Assembly (NCBI RefSeq): GCF_003012935.1
Contig: NZ_PUDR01000010.1
Coordinates: 62,001-126,000 of the forward strand
Direction of reading: 5' to 3'
DNA length: 64,000 nucleotides
DNA from: Pannonibacter carbonis
Lineage (GTDB): Bacteria > Pseudomonadota > Alphaproteobacteria > Rhizobiales > Stappiaceae
Shown here: piece after piece, positions 11,277-18,639 of the stretch
Layout: each line of letters begins with the position of its first letter
Position numbering within the stretch: the first letter of the stretch is position 1
Notes under the pieces: generated by a model
The model's database searches: none
Told to the model about the DNA's origin: nothing
The model's input: only the letters and a program-made list of their open reading frames with translations
Program-made: the position numbers and the translations under genes

Positions 11277-11642
11277 TTCCCTTCCCTTTTTGACGACGAC
11301 GCCCAGGCCAATCTGGTCTGGGCATTTGTGTGTTCTGGGCACGGACCGGGTAACCGGTATCTCTCGCTACCTGTTGGCCGAGGGAAGTCTTGTTGCAGAC
11401 CAGAGCGCTGGCCGAAGGTCAGCTTGACGCCCTGCAGTGGCAACGCACAAGTCGGCCGCTTCTGCAACTTCGGGGAAAGACGGACATCAATTCCATTTCA
11501 AATCCGGTCGGATTGTGTACAGTTCGGCAAACTAGTGGGTCTTTGCTAGGAAATGTACCTAGATCGAGCTGCGGCGTGAGATACCGGACGTAAAGGAAGA
11601 TGTGTCAGCTTCGGTAGACAGGCGTGGTGCCAATTGGCCGGG
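11277..11642. other. 366-base stretch without a gene; weak hairpin after the tRNA
   Basis: A 9-bp stem GCCCAGGCC/GGTCTGGGC (11301-11309 and 11315-11323, one G-U pair) lies 25 bases after the tRNA. It could end the tRNA transcript, though only ATTTGTG follows. Further on there is a short palindrome CTAGG-7-CCTAG (11547-11563). A well-placed AAAGGAAG precedes a five-codon frame at 11600-11617 (ATG to TAG). No protein-like frame is seen otherwise. Confidence 0.5.
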
Positions 11643-11966
11643 ATGGCCGGCAGATGGGTTGAGGACATGCTGGACGCAACTGCAGATCATGCCGCCCTTG
11701 GCGCGGAGTTCGACTTCCTGAAGGGGCACATCGCAGCGACCATGACGCTGATCCATGCGCTGATCGATCAGGGCGCGGTGGACAGGGTCGCGCTGGACAG
11801 TTTTTTTGCCGGCTTCATGCACCAGCTGCCGCATAATCGCCAGACACTGGCTTTGCGCACCGTGCTGGAACAATGGCGCCAGGGCCTGCGCGACGGGCAT
11901 GATGTGGCACAGCTGAACCGCCGTGTCTTTGAAGTCGTCAGGGGCGGTCTCAAGAACGACGCCTGA
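11643..11966 (+). CDS. Hypothetical protein, all-helical, cytoplasmic
   Basis: 107 residues from ATG 11643; TTG at 11634 is possible too. Not recognised. It has no signal peptide, membrane segment or cysteine pair. It is predicted by eye to be helical, with amphipathic stretches (FDFLKGHIAATMTLIHALIDQ and VLEQWRQGLRDG). Its GC-rich third-position use resembles its neighbours, which supports it as a real gene. There is no strong ribosome site. It stands alone between tRNA-Lys and ccdA, about 200 bases from the latter. Confidence 0.55.
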   Translation: MAGRWVEDMLDATADHAALGAEFDFLKGHIAATMTLIHALIDQGAVDRVALDSFFAGFMHQLPHNRQTLALRTVLEQWRQGLRDGHDVAQLNRRVFEVVRGGLKNDA

Positions 11967-12166
11967 CATAAGAGTTGTCTTTTCGACCTACCTCAATTCC
12001 TTGCTCGCTCGTCCGGGATGGCTTTCGCTTCACGGCGTGCCTGTGTTTGGTGCCGAACCTGTGACACGGCGGCACCTTTAGCTTTCACCGCAATGCCGGT
12101 AAAAGAGGTGGACCTTTTCTCGGCGACGTCGCCGATCCGCACGCACAGCCAGGGAATTCCAACACA

Positions 12167-12904
12167 ATGATGCAGGACGTAACGCTCGTTGGAGCCGTCT
12201 TTGCCGGCCTTCTTTCCTTCGTCTCGCCCTGTGTCCTGCCGCTCGTGCCGCCGTATCTGGGCTATCTCGCCGGAACCAGTCTTGAGGAAGTGGCCGATGG
12301 CAGCGCTCCATCGGACGCCAGCCGCCGGGTGTTCCAGACGTCGCTTGCCTTTGTTGCGGGTTTTTCGACGGTGTTTGTGGCGCTGGGGGCAAGTGCCTCG
12401 CTGATCGGACAGGCGGTCTCGCAATATGTCGGTATCCTCAGCACCATTGCGGGCATCGTAATCATCGTTATGGGGCTGCATTTCCTCGGCGTGTTCCGCA
12501 TTGCCTTGCTGTACCGGGAGGCGCGGGTGCAGGTGGAGCGCAAGCCGGCCGGGTTGCCGGGAGCCTATGTGCTCGGCCTTGCCTTTGCCTTTGGCTGGAC
12601 GCCCTGCATCGGGCCGATCTTAGCGGCAATCCTGTTTGTTGCGGGGGCCGAGGATACGGCTGCGCAAGGGGCATTGCTGCTGTCCGCCTATGCCCTTGGC
12701 TTGGGCATTCCGTTTCTCGGAGCAGCGCTGTTTGCCGGACCGTTCCTCCGCTTCATGACGCGGTTCCGCCGGCATATCAGCCGAGTGGAACAGGCAATGG
12801 GCGTGGTGATGATCCTGACCGGGATCCTGTTTCTCGGGGGCTGGATGCAGCAGGCCTCATTCTGGCTCCTCGATACATTCCCGGTGTTTAGCCAGATCGG
12901 CTGA
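12167..12904 (+). CDS. ccdA: Cytochrome c biogenesis protein CcdA
   Basis: 245 residues with six membrane helices. CcdA passes reducing power across the inner membrane to periplasmic thioredoxin-like proteins for cytochrome c maturation. Both redox cysteines are in place: FVSPCVLPLVPPYLGYLAG in helix 1 and FGWTPCIGPILAAILF in helix 4, each beside the conserved prolines. There is no fused thioredoxin domain, so it is the short CcdA rather than DsbD. Start ATG 12167 is followed at once by a second ATG. It converges with the next gene, whose stop is two bases away. Confidence 0.95.
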   Translation: MMQDVTLVGAVFAGLLSFVSPCVLPLVPPYLGYLAGTSLEEVADGSAPSDASRRVFQTSLAFVAGFSTVFVALGASASLIGQAVSQYVGILSTIAGIVIIVMGLHFLGVFRIALLYREARVQVERKPAGLPGAYVLGLAFAFGWTPCIGPILAAILFVAGAEDTAAQGALLLSAYALGLGIPFLGAALFAGPFLRFMTRFRRHISRVEQAMGVVMILTGILFLGGWMQQASFWLLDTFPVFSQIG

Positions 12905-12906
12905 GC

Positions 12907-14007
12907 CTACTGGTCGTCCAGCGGCTCACCAACGAAGAAGGTCGGCTTGCAGCCCGTGCTGCCATCTTCACTGAGGCGAAGACAGGCAACGGCAGCCAGC
13001 GCGGCATTGGCAAAAGGGCCGGCCAGAAGCCGCACGCCGTCTGCGCCCTCGACCGGGGCCGTCAACGCCCGCAGGTCAGCCATCCGGTCCTGATGCACAT
13101 CACGGAAACCGGTCCAGGCGGCGTCAGCCTCGGCGCGGCTGACGTAGCGCCCGATCTCGATGGCAAAATCGCTGCGGCCAATCGCCGTGCTGGAGCCAAG
13201 GGTTCGACCGGACGGGTTGGCTGGGCGAATGATCATGGCAGCGGCCAGATCGCGGGTGAGCGCCTGGGGGCTAGATTCGGTCTGCGGAATGGATCCCGTC
13301 GCTACAGGTTCGGCCGCGCCGGATTTCGGCAGATCAACGATCCGGACCGGTGTTGCCGGTGTGCGGGCGACTTTGACAGGCTCCGCTGTCATCGCCTCAG
13401 GGTTGCCGCGGTCGTGCACAGCGACAACCGGAGGCTCGATACCGGCGCGTGTCTCGGGCGCCGGCATGGTTTCGACCGGAACTGGCCGCGGAGCAGGGAC
13501 AGCGCTGACCTTCTTCTCCGGCTTGGGTGTATCGACCGCCTTTGCGTCAGGTTGGGACTGGGGGACAGCAGGGCGCGGTGTGCGTTCGACCTCTGCCGGG
13601 ACGGTCGCTCCCAACTTTTCCAGTGCTGCGATCCGGTCGGATTGGGCCCTGTTCTGTTCCGCGAGCATCTCGGAGCGGCGGCGCAGGGCAACAAGTTCTC
13701 GCCGCAGCGTGTCCACCTGTGCTTCCATCAACCGCATGGCCTCGGCATTGGCCATGCCGCCGGCGGAGGGCAACACGCCCATGGTCACGGTCTCGTCGTC
13801 AGCCACGATGCTGCCAGTCGGGCCGACACGGTCGGCTCCTCCCGACGGAAGCGGCAATCCGGCGAAGGTGCGGCTGTTGCGCTCGATATCCGGCGTTGGA
13901 GCAAAGTGGACGGCTGACACCCCCACGACACCAAACAACACGGCCGCAAAGGACCAGCCGGCCAGAAGATAGCGCGACCGGAGCAAGGATGCTCCGGCCT
14001 CCGGCAT
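12907..14007 (-). CDS. Membrane-anchored protein with coiled coil and SPOR-like C-terminus
   Basis: 366 residues from ATG 14007, preferred over GTG 14034 because AAGGA lies seven bases upstream. The layout is: short cytoplasmic tail, one membrane helix (YLLAGWSFAAVLFGVVGVSA), a coiled coil (about residues 90-135, MRLMEAQVDTLRRELVALRR onward), a long Pro/Ala/Val/Lys-rich linker, and a C-terminal domain. That domain reads FAIEIGRYVSRAEADAAWTGF and ends VRLLAGPFANAALAAVACLRL, the spacing of a SPOR peptidoglycan-binding repeat. This suggests a role in septal or envelope peptidoglycan, but the SPOR assignment rests on pattern only. The gene diverges from glmU. Confidence 0.7.
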   Translation of the reverse strand: MPEAGASLLRSRYLLAGWSFAAVLFGVVGVSAVHFAPTPDIERNSRTFAGLPLPSGGADRVGPTGSIVADDETVTMGVLPSAGGMANAEAMRLMEAQVDTLRRELVALRRRSEMLAEQNRAQSDRIAALEKLGATVPAEVERTPRPAVPQSQPDAKAVDTPKPEKKVSAVPAPRPVPVETMPAPETRAGIEPPVVAVHDRGNPEAMTAEPVKVARTPATPVRIVDLPKSGAAEPVATGSIPQTESSPQALTRDLAAAMIIRPANPSGRTLGSSTAIGRSDFAIEIGRYVSRAEADAAWTGFRDVHQDRMADLRALTAPVEGADGVRLLAGPFANAALAAVACLRLSEDGSTGCKPTFFVGEPLDDQ

Positions 14008-14279
14008 CTCGGCGTCCTTCTGACGGCTGCGCACGGCGGTTGTGTCCTGCCCTGAAACGAATCTGGTATCGCGACGCTGTCATCACAGCGCAAATATGGT
14101 TAACGAACAAGAAACCCGAACTGACGCATGGATGTGTAGGCTATTGACCTGTGGATCTCCGCGTGAAACCCCTCTTGCGTGCCGGCGCGCGGATCGAAAC
14201 AGTGCCGGCCTGAACAGACGCCGTGCGGGCTATGTCCCGGACATGGCGCAAGCGCCGACCGAGTGAAGAGGTTAAGCTG

Positions 14280-15635
14280 ATGTCCGATCGTACCCTGCAG
14301 GCAATCGTTCTGGCCGCCGGGCTTGGCACACGGATGCGGTCCGCCGCCCCGAAGGTCATGCATGAGATCGGCAATCTGCCAATGGTCGGGCATGTGCTGA
14401 AGCGCGTGCAGCGCTACGATGGGGCAGGGATCGCCGTTGTCGTCGGGCCGCAGATGCCGGAGCTGGTCAAGCTGGTCGGCAAGCTGGCTCCGGGAGCGAG
14501 CTGCCATGAGCAGGTCGACCGCCTTGGCACCGCCCATGCCGTGCTGGCTGCACGCGATGTTCTCAAGGAACCGAAGGACGACGTGCTTGTCCTCTTCGGC
14601 GATACGCCACTCGTCAGCAACGCCGCAGTTGACCGGGTCCGCGACGGACTGGCTTCTGGGGCTGATGTGGTCGTGCTGGGGTTCGAGGCCGTCAATCCGT
14701 TCGGCTACGGCCGTCTGGTGATGAAGGGCGACGCGCTCCTCGCCATTCGCGAGGAGAAGGACGCGACCGAGGCTGAGCGGGCGATCACCTTCTGCAATTC
14801 CGGCATCATGGGCTTTCGCGGCGCCATCGCGCTTGAGCTGATCTCGGCCATCGGCAACACCAATGCCAAGGGCGAATATTACCTCACGGACGCGGCCGAA
14901 CTTGCCAATGCGCGCGGGCTCAAGGTCATCGCCGTTTCGGCCAGCGAGAACGATGTGCGCGGCATCAATAATCGCGCGCAACTGTCTGAATGTGAAGCAA
15001 TTTTCCAGAAGCGGATGCGGCAGGACGTCATGCTGTCCGGAGTGACGCTGCAGGCACCGGAGACCGTGTTCTTTTCGCATGACACGGTACTGGGCGTTGA
15101 TGTCACGGTTGAGCCGAATGTGGTGTTCGGGCCGGGTGTCACGGTCGAGGCAGGGGCGCGGATCCGGGCCTTCAGCCATCTGGAGGGGGCCTATGTGGGG
15201 GCCGGATCGCTTATCGGTCCCTATGCGCGCCTGCGTCCCGGCGCAGACCTTGCCGCCGACACGCATGTGGGCAATTTCGTCGAGATCAAGAACGCCAAGG
15301 TCGGGGCAGGGGCCAAGGTCAATCACCTCAGCTACATTGGCGATGCCAGCATTGGCGCGCGCTCCAACATCGGCGCGGGCACCATCACCTGCAATTATGA
15401 CGGCTACGGCAAGTACAAGACCGAGATCGGCGAGGGCTGTTTCATCGGCTCCAACAGCACACTGGTGGCGCCGATCCAGATTGGCGATGGCGCCTATATC
15501 GCGGCTGGCAGCACGGTCACTGAAGCCGTGCCGGTGGATGCGCTGGCCATCGGCCGGGCACATCAGTCGGTGAAGCCCGAGCGCGCCAAGGAATTGCGGG
15601 CGCGGTTCGCGGCGCGCAAGGCGGAAAAGTCGTGA
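14280..15635 (+). CDS. glmU: Bifunctional UDP-GlcNAc pyrophosphorylase / GlcN-1-P acetyltransferase GlmU
   Basis: 451 residues from ATG 14280, with GAGG about eight bases upstream. GlmU acetylates glucosamine-1-phosphate and joins it to UTP, giving UDP-GlcNAc for peptidoglycan and lipopolysaccharide. The uridyltransferase N-terminus has AIVLAAGLGTRMRSA(A)PKVMH and the LFGDTPLV strand. The C-terminal half is a left-handed beta-helix of hexapeptide repeats (VTVEPNVVFGPGVTVEAGAR onward) with the NYDGYGKYKTEIG acetyltransferase stretch. glmS follows 104 bases later, placing the two halves of UDP-GlcNAc synthesis together. Confidence 0.98.
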   Translation: MSDRTLQAIVLAAGLGTRMRSAAPKVMHEIGNLPMVGHVLKRVQRYDGAGIAVVVGPQMPELVKLVGKLAPGASCHEQVDRLGTAHAVLAARDVLKEPKDDVLVLFGDTPLVSNAAVDRVRDGLASGADVVVLGFEAVNPFGYGRLVMKGDALLAIREEKDATEAERAITFCNSGIMGFRGAIALELISAIGNTNAKGEYYLTDAAELANARGLKVIAVSASENDVRGINNRAQLSECEAIFQKRMRQDVMLSGVTLQAPETVFFSHDTVLGVDVTVEPNVVFGPGVTVEAGARIRAFSHLEGAYVGAGSLIGPYARLRPGADLAADTHVGNFVEIKNAKVGAGAKVNHLSYIGDASIGARSNIGAGTITCNYDGYGKYKTEIGEGCFIGSNSTLVAPIQIGDGAYIAAGSTVTEAVPVDALAIGRAHQSVKPERAKELRARFAARKAEKS

Positions 15636-15739
15636 CCGGGCATTTCCCTGTCACGGTCTGAAACAAGGTTTTATTTCAATCCGCCAGCCTGCGTCGTCTA
15701 AGGGAGGCAGGCGAGTTTCATTACAAGGGATGGATGGAG

Positions 15740-17566
15740 ATGTGCGGCATCATCGGGATTGTCGGGAAGTCGGGCGTTGCGCCGCAGCTTGTGGACGCGC
15801 TGAAGCGCCTTGAGTACCGCGGCTATGATTCCGCCGGTGTCGCCACCCTGGAGGCAGGCGTCCTCACCCGGCGCCGGGCCAGCGGCAAGCTGCGCAACCT
15901 CGAAGCGGTCCTGGATGGTAGCCCGCTCAGTGGGGCCATTGGCATCGGACACACCCGCTGGGCCACCCATGGCGCGCCGACGGTCACCAACGCCCATCCG
16001 CACCAGAGTGGCCGCGTCTGCGTCGTTCACAACGGCATCATCGAGAACTATCTCGCCCTGCGCGCCGAGGCCGTTGCGGCAGGCCTGTCCCCGGTGACCG
16101 ATACGGACACGGAAGTGGTCGCGCTCCTGACCGACCTTGAACTGCGCTCCGGCAAGAGCCCGGCGGACGCGGTTGCCGCTGTTCTGCCGCGCCTCAAGGG
16201 CGCGTTCTCGCTGGTGTTCCTGTTCGAGGGCGAGGACGATCTGCTGATCGGTGCCCGCAAGGGCTCGCCGCTTGCCGTCGGTCACGGCGAGGGCGAAATG
16301 TTCCTCGGCTCCGATGCCATTGCCCTGTCCCCCTTCACTGACCGGATCACCTATCTCGAGGAAGGCGACTGGGCCGTCATCAGCCGCAAGGGCTGCAGCA
16401 TCCGCGACAGCGCGAACCGCGAAGTCGTCCGGCCGGAAAGCCGCTCCAGCGTCGGCGCGGCCATGATGGACAAGGGAAACTACCGCCATTACATGGCCAA
16501 GGAGATCCACGAGCAGCCGGAGGTCATTGGCCACACGCTGTCGCGCTATCTGGATCTGGCCAACCACCGCGCCAAGCTGCCGGAAGGCGCGAGCGCTGAT
16601 TTCTCCAAGCTGACGCGCCTTGTCATGTCGGCCTGCGGCACGGCCTATTACGCCGGTCTCGTTGGCAAATACTGGTTCGAGAAATACGCGCGCCTGCCGG
16701 TCGAGATCGATGTCGCGTCCGAGTTTCGTTACCGCGAACTACCCGTCAATGCGGGCGAGATGGCGCTGTTCATCTCGCAGTCCGGCGAGACGGCCGACAC
16801 GCTGGCCTCGCTGCGCTACTGCAAGGCGCAGGGCCTGACGATTGGCGCCGTCGTCAACGTCCCGGAATCGACCATCGCCCGGGAATCCGACGTGGTGTTC
16901 CAGACCATCGCCGGTCCGGAAATCGGCGTTGCCTCCACCAAGGCCTTCACCTGCCAGCTGGCGGTGCTGGCCTCTCTCGCCATTCTGGCCGGTCGCCAGC
17001 GCGGCGTCCTGTCCGAAGCCCAGGAAGCAGAACTGGTCAAGGCGCTGGCCGAGGCGCCGGGTCTTGCCCTGACCGCGCTAGCGCTTGAGCCGCGCATCGA
17101 GAAGCTCGCCCCCAGCCTGTCGCGGGCCTCGGATGTGCTCTATCTCGGCCGCAGCACCAATTACCCGCTTGCCCTGGAAGGCGCGCTGAAGCTCAAGGAA
17201 CTGTCCTACATCCACGCCGAAGGCTATGCAGCCGGAGAGCTGAAGCATGGACCGATCGCGCTGATCGACGAGAACCTGCCGGTGATCGTCATCGCGCCGC
17301 ATGACAGCGTCTACGAGAAGACCGTGTCGAACATGCAGGAAGTGGCTGCGCGCGGCGGGCGCATCCTCTTGATCACCGACGCGCAGGGCGCCGAGGCCTC
17401 AGGTCTCACCGACAAGGACCGGGTGATCATGCCGGCCGTTGCCGATATCGTCGCGCCGATCGTCTATTCGATCCCGATCCAGATGATTGCCTATCACACG
17501 GCCGTCTTCATGGGCACGGATGTGGACCAGCCGCGCAACCTCGCCAAGTCGGTGACCGTGGAATGA
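15740..17566 (+). CDS. glmS: Glutamine-fructose-6-phosphate aminotransferase GlmS
   Basis: 608 residues from ATG 15740. This start, rather than ATG 15734, puts Cys directly after Met so that Met removal exposes the catalytic N-terminal cysteine (MCGIIGIVG). GlmS makes glucosamine-6-phosphate from fructose-6-phosphate and glutamine, the entry step to amino sugars. Seen: the glutaminase domain with GIGHTRWATHG and HNGIIENY, then two SIS sugar-isomerase domains (SACGTAYYAGLVGKYW, SQSGETADTL, KELSYIHAEGYAAGELKHGP) and the C-terminal DVDQPRNLAKSVTVE. It overlaps the next gene by four bases. No glmS ribozyme is seen, as expected outside Firmicutes. Confidence 0.98.
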   Translation: MCGIIGIVGKSGVAPQLVDALKRLEYRGYDSAGVATLEAGVLTRRRASGKLRNLEAVLDGSPLSGAIGIGHTRWATHGAPTVTNAHPHQSGRVCVVHNGIIENYLALRAEAVAAGLSPVTDTDTEVVALLTDLELRSGKSPADAVAAVLPRLKGAFSLVFLFEGEDDLLIGARKGSPLAVGHGEGEMFLGSDAIALSPFTDRITYLEEGDWAVISRKGCSIRDSANREVVRPESRSSVGAAMMDKGNYRHYMAKEIHEQPEVIGHTLSRYLDLANHRAKLPEGASADFSKLTRLVMSACGTAYYAGLVGKYWFEKYARLPVEIDVASEFRYRELPVNAGEMALFISQSGETADTLASLRYCKAQGLTIGAVVNVPESTIARESDVVFQTIAGPEIGVASTKAFTCQLAVLASLAILAGRQRGVLSEAQEAELVKALAEAPGLALTALALEPRIEKLAPSLSRASDVLYLGRSTNYPLALEGALKLKELSYIHAEGYAAGELKHGPIALIDENLPVIVIAPHDSVYEKTVSNMQEVAARGGRILLITDAQGAEASGLTDKDRVIMPAVADIVAPIVYSIPIQMIAYHTAVFMGTDVDQPRNLAKSVTVE

Positions 17567-18000
17567 GCCTGATCTTCGAGACCGTCATCGATACGTTCAC
17601 CGAAGGCGACCGGCACCGGGTCGTGCGCCTTTGGACCGACTGCGGCCTGACGCGGCCCTGGAACGATCCGGACAAGGACATTGACCGCAAGATGGCCGAC
17701 AGCCCCTGGGGCTTTCTTGTGCTGCGCCAGGGCAATGGCATCATCGGATCCGCCATGCTGGGCTATGACGGTCATCGCGGCTCGCTGTACTATCTCTGCG
17801 TTCACCCGGACCATCAGGGGCAAGGCCACGCCCGCCGCCTGATGGATCATTGTGAAGCACTGCTGCTCGCCCGTGGCTGCCCCAAACTCAACCTGCTGGT
17901 TCGCAGTTCCAACCTTCCGGTGAAGGCGTTCTACGACCGTATCGGCTATGCGCAGGACGACGTGATCTCGCTTGGCAAACGGCTCATCCCGGACACGTAA
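17563..18000 (+). CDS. GNAT acetyltransferase, YpeA-like
   Basis: 145 residues. The start ATG overlaps the glmS stop (ATGA), so its translation is coupled to glmS. The GNAT fold is clear: LYYLCVHPDHQGQGHARRLM carries the acetyl-CoA loop (Q/R-x-x-G-x-G/A), and KLNLLVRSSNLPVKAFYDRIGY is motif B with the usual Asn and Tyr. The N-terminal RVVRLWTDCGLTRPWNDPDKDI matches YpeA of enterobacteria, whose substrate is not known. Coupling to glmS may only reflect position. Confidence 0.85.
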   Translation: MSLIFETVIDTFTEGDRHRVVRLWTDCGLTRPWNDPDKDIDRKMADSPWGFLVLRQGNGIIGSAMLGYDGHRGSLYYLCVHPDHQGQGHARRLMDHCEALLLARGCPKLNLLVRSSNLPVKAFYDRIGYAQDDVISLGKRLIPDT

Positions 18001-18039
18001 GCGCGCGCCTGGTCGGGCCGAAATCGAGCGTAAATCTGA

Positions 18040-18408
18040 TCAGGCCTGCGGCCGCGATGGCCGCGTCAGGACATAGGCGGCGCATCCGATCATGATGCCT
18101 GCCACGATCAGCGCAAGTACAAGCCCGGCCCCGCTTGTGGCCAGAAACACCCCATATCCAACTGCCATGCCACCGAGGGCGAGAGCCTTGGCGCGCGGCG
18201 GGATCACGCCGTGATCGCGCCAGGCGATCACCTGCGGCCCGACCACAGGATGGGCAAGGATCCGGGCTTCGAGCTCCGGCGAGGAGCGGGCGAACATGGC
18301 GGCGGCGAGGATGAAGAAAATCGTCGAGGGGAGCAGCGGCAGCACTGCACCGACAAGGCCGGTGGCGACAAAGGCCAGGCCCGCGAGCTTGTAGGCGGTC
18401 CGTCGCAC
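18040..18408 (-). CDS. YbaN/DUF454 family inner-membrane protein
   Basis: 122 residues from GTG 18408, chosen because GGAG stands eight bases upstream and because it gives the family's usual beginning, VRRTAYKLAGLAFVATGLVG. The longer frame upstream to 18537 lacks protein-like composition. Seen: a first membrane segment, the conserved GAVLPLLPSTIFFILAAAMF with its Leu-Pro-Thr/Ser-Thr-Pro-like turn, FARSSPELEARILAHPVVGP, and two more hydrophobic helices. DUF454 proteins are small and of unknown function. The gene stands alone, about 230 bases downstream of recG on the same strand. Confidence 0.82.
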   Translation of the reverse strand: MRRTAYKLAGLAFVATGLVGAVLPLLPSTIFFILAAAMFARSSPELEARILAHPVVGPQVIAWRDHGVIPPRAKALALGGMAVGYGVFLATSGAGLVLALIVAGIMIGCAAYVLTRPSRPQA

Positions 18409-18565
18409 GTGCTGGGCTCCACTGGGCGGCGGGTCTGGGAGGGACGCCGCCGGTTCACACCGCTGCGATGCAGCGGTTTCCTGTTGGCATAGCCGATTTG
18501 CTCCGCGCTGTCCAAAGCGCCGCAGCCCCGGCGACAAATTGCATCATGGTGCGGAGGCCTGAAAG

Positions 18566-18591
18566 CTAATAAAGTACTTTAAGGGTGTCAA
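18566..18591 (-). promoter_or_regulatory. Weak promoter-like pair upstream of the YbaN-type gene
   Basis: In an AT-rich patch (about 18560-18640), read on the minus strand, a perfect TTGACA (18591-18586) is followed after 14 bases by TATTAG (18571-18566). The spacing is shorter than the usual 16-18, so this is only a candidate for the gene starting at 18408. Confidence 0.3.
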
Positions 18592-18639
18592 TTTATTGTT
18601 CAAAATCAATTGTTTATATAAAATATCTAATGTAAAAAA

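Noticed and set aside
14100-15563. 487-codon minus-strand frame across glmU
   Set aside because: Antisense shadow of glmU, whose hexapeptide repeats are clear on the plus strand.
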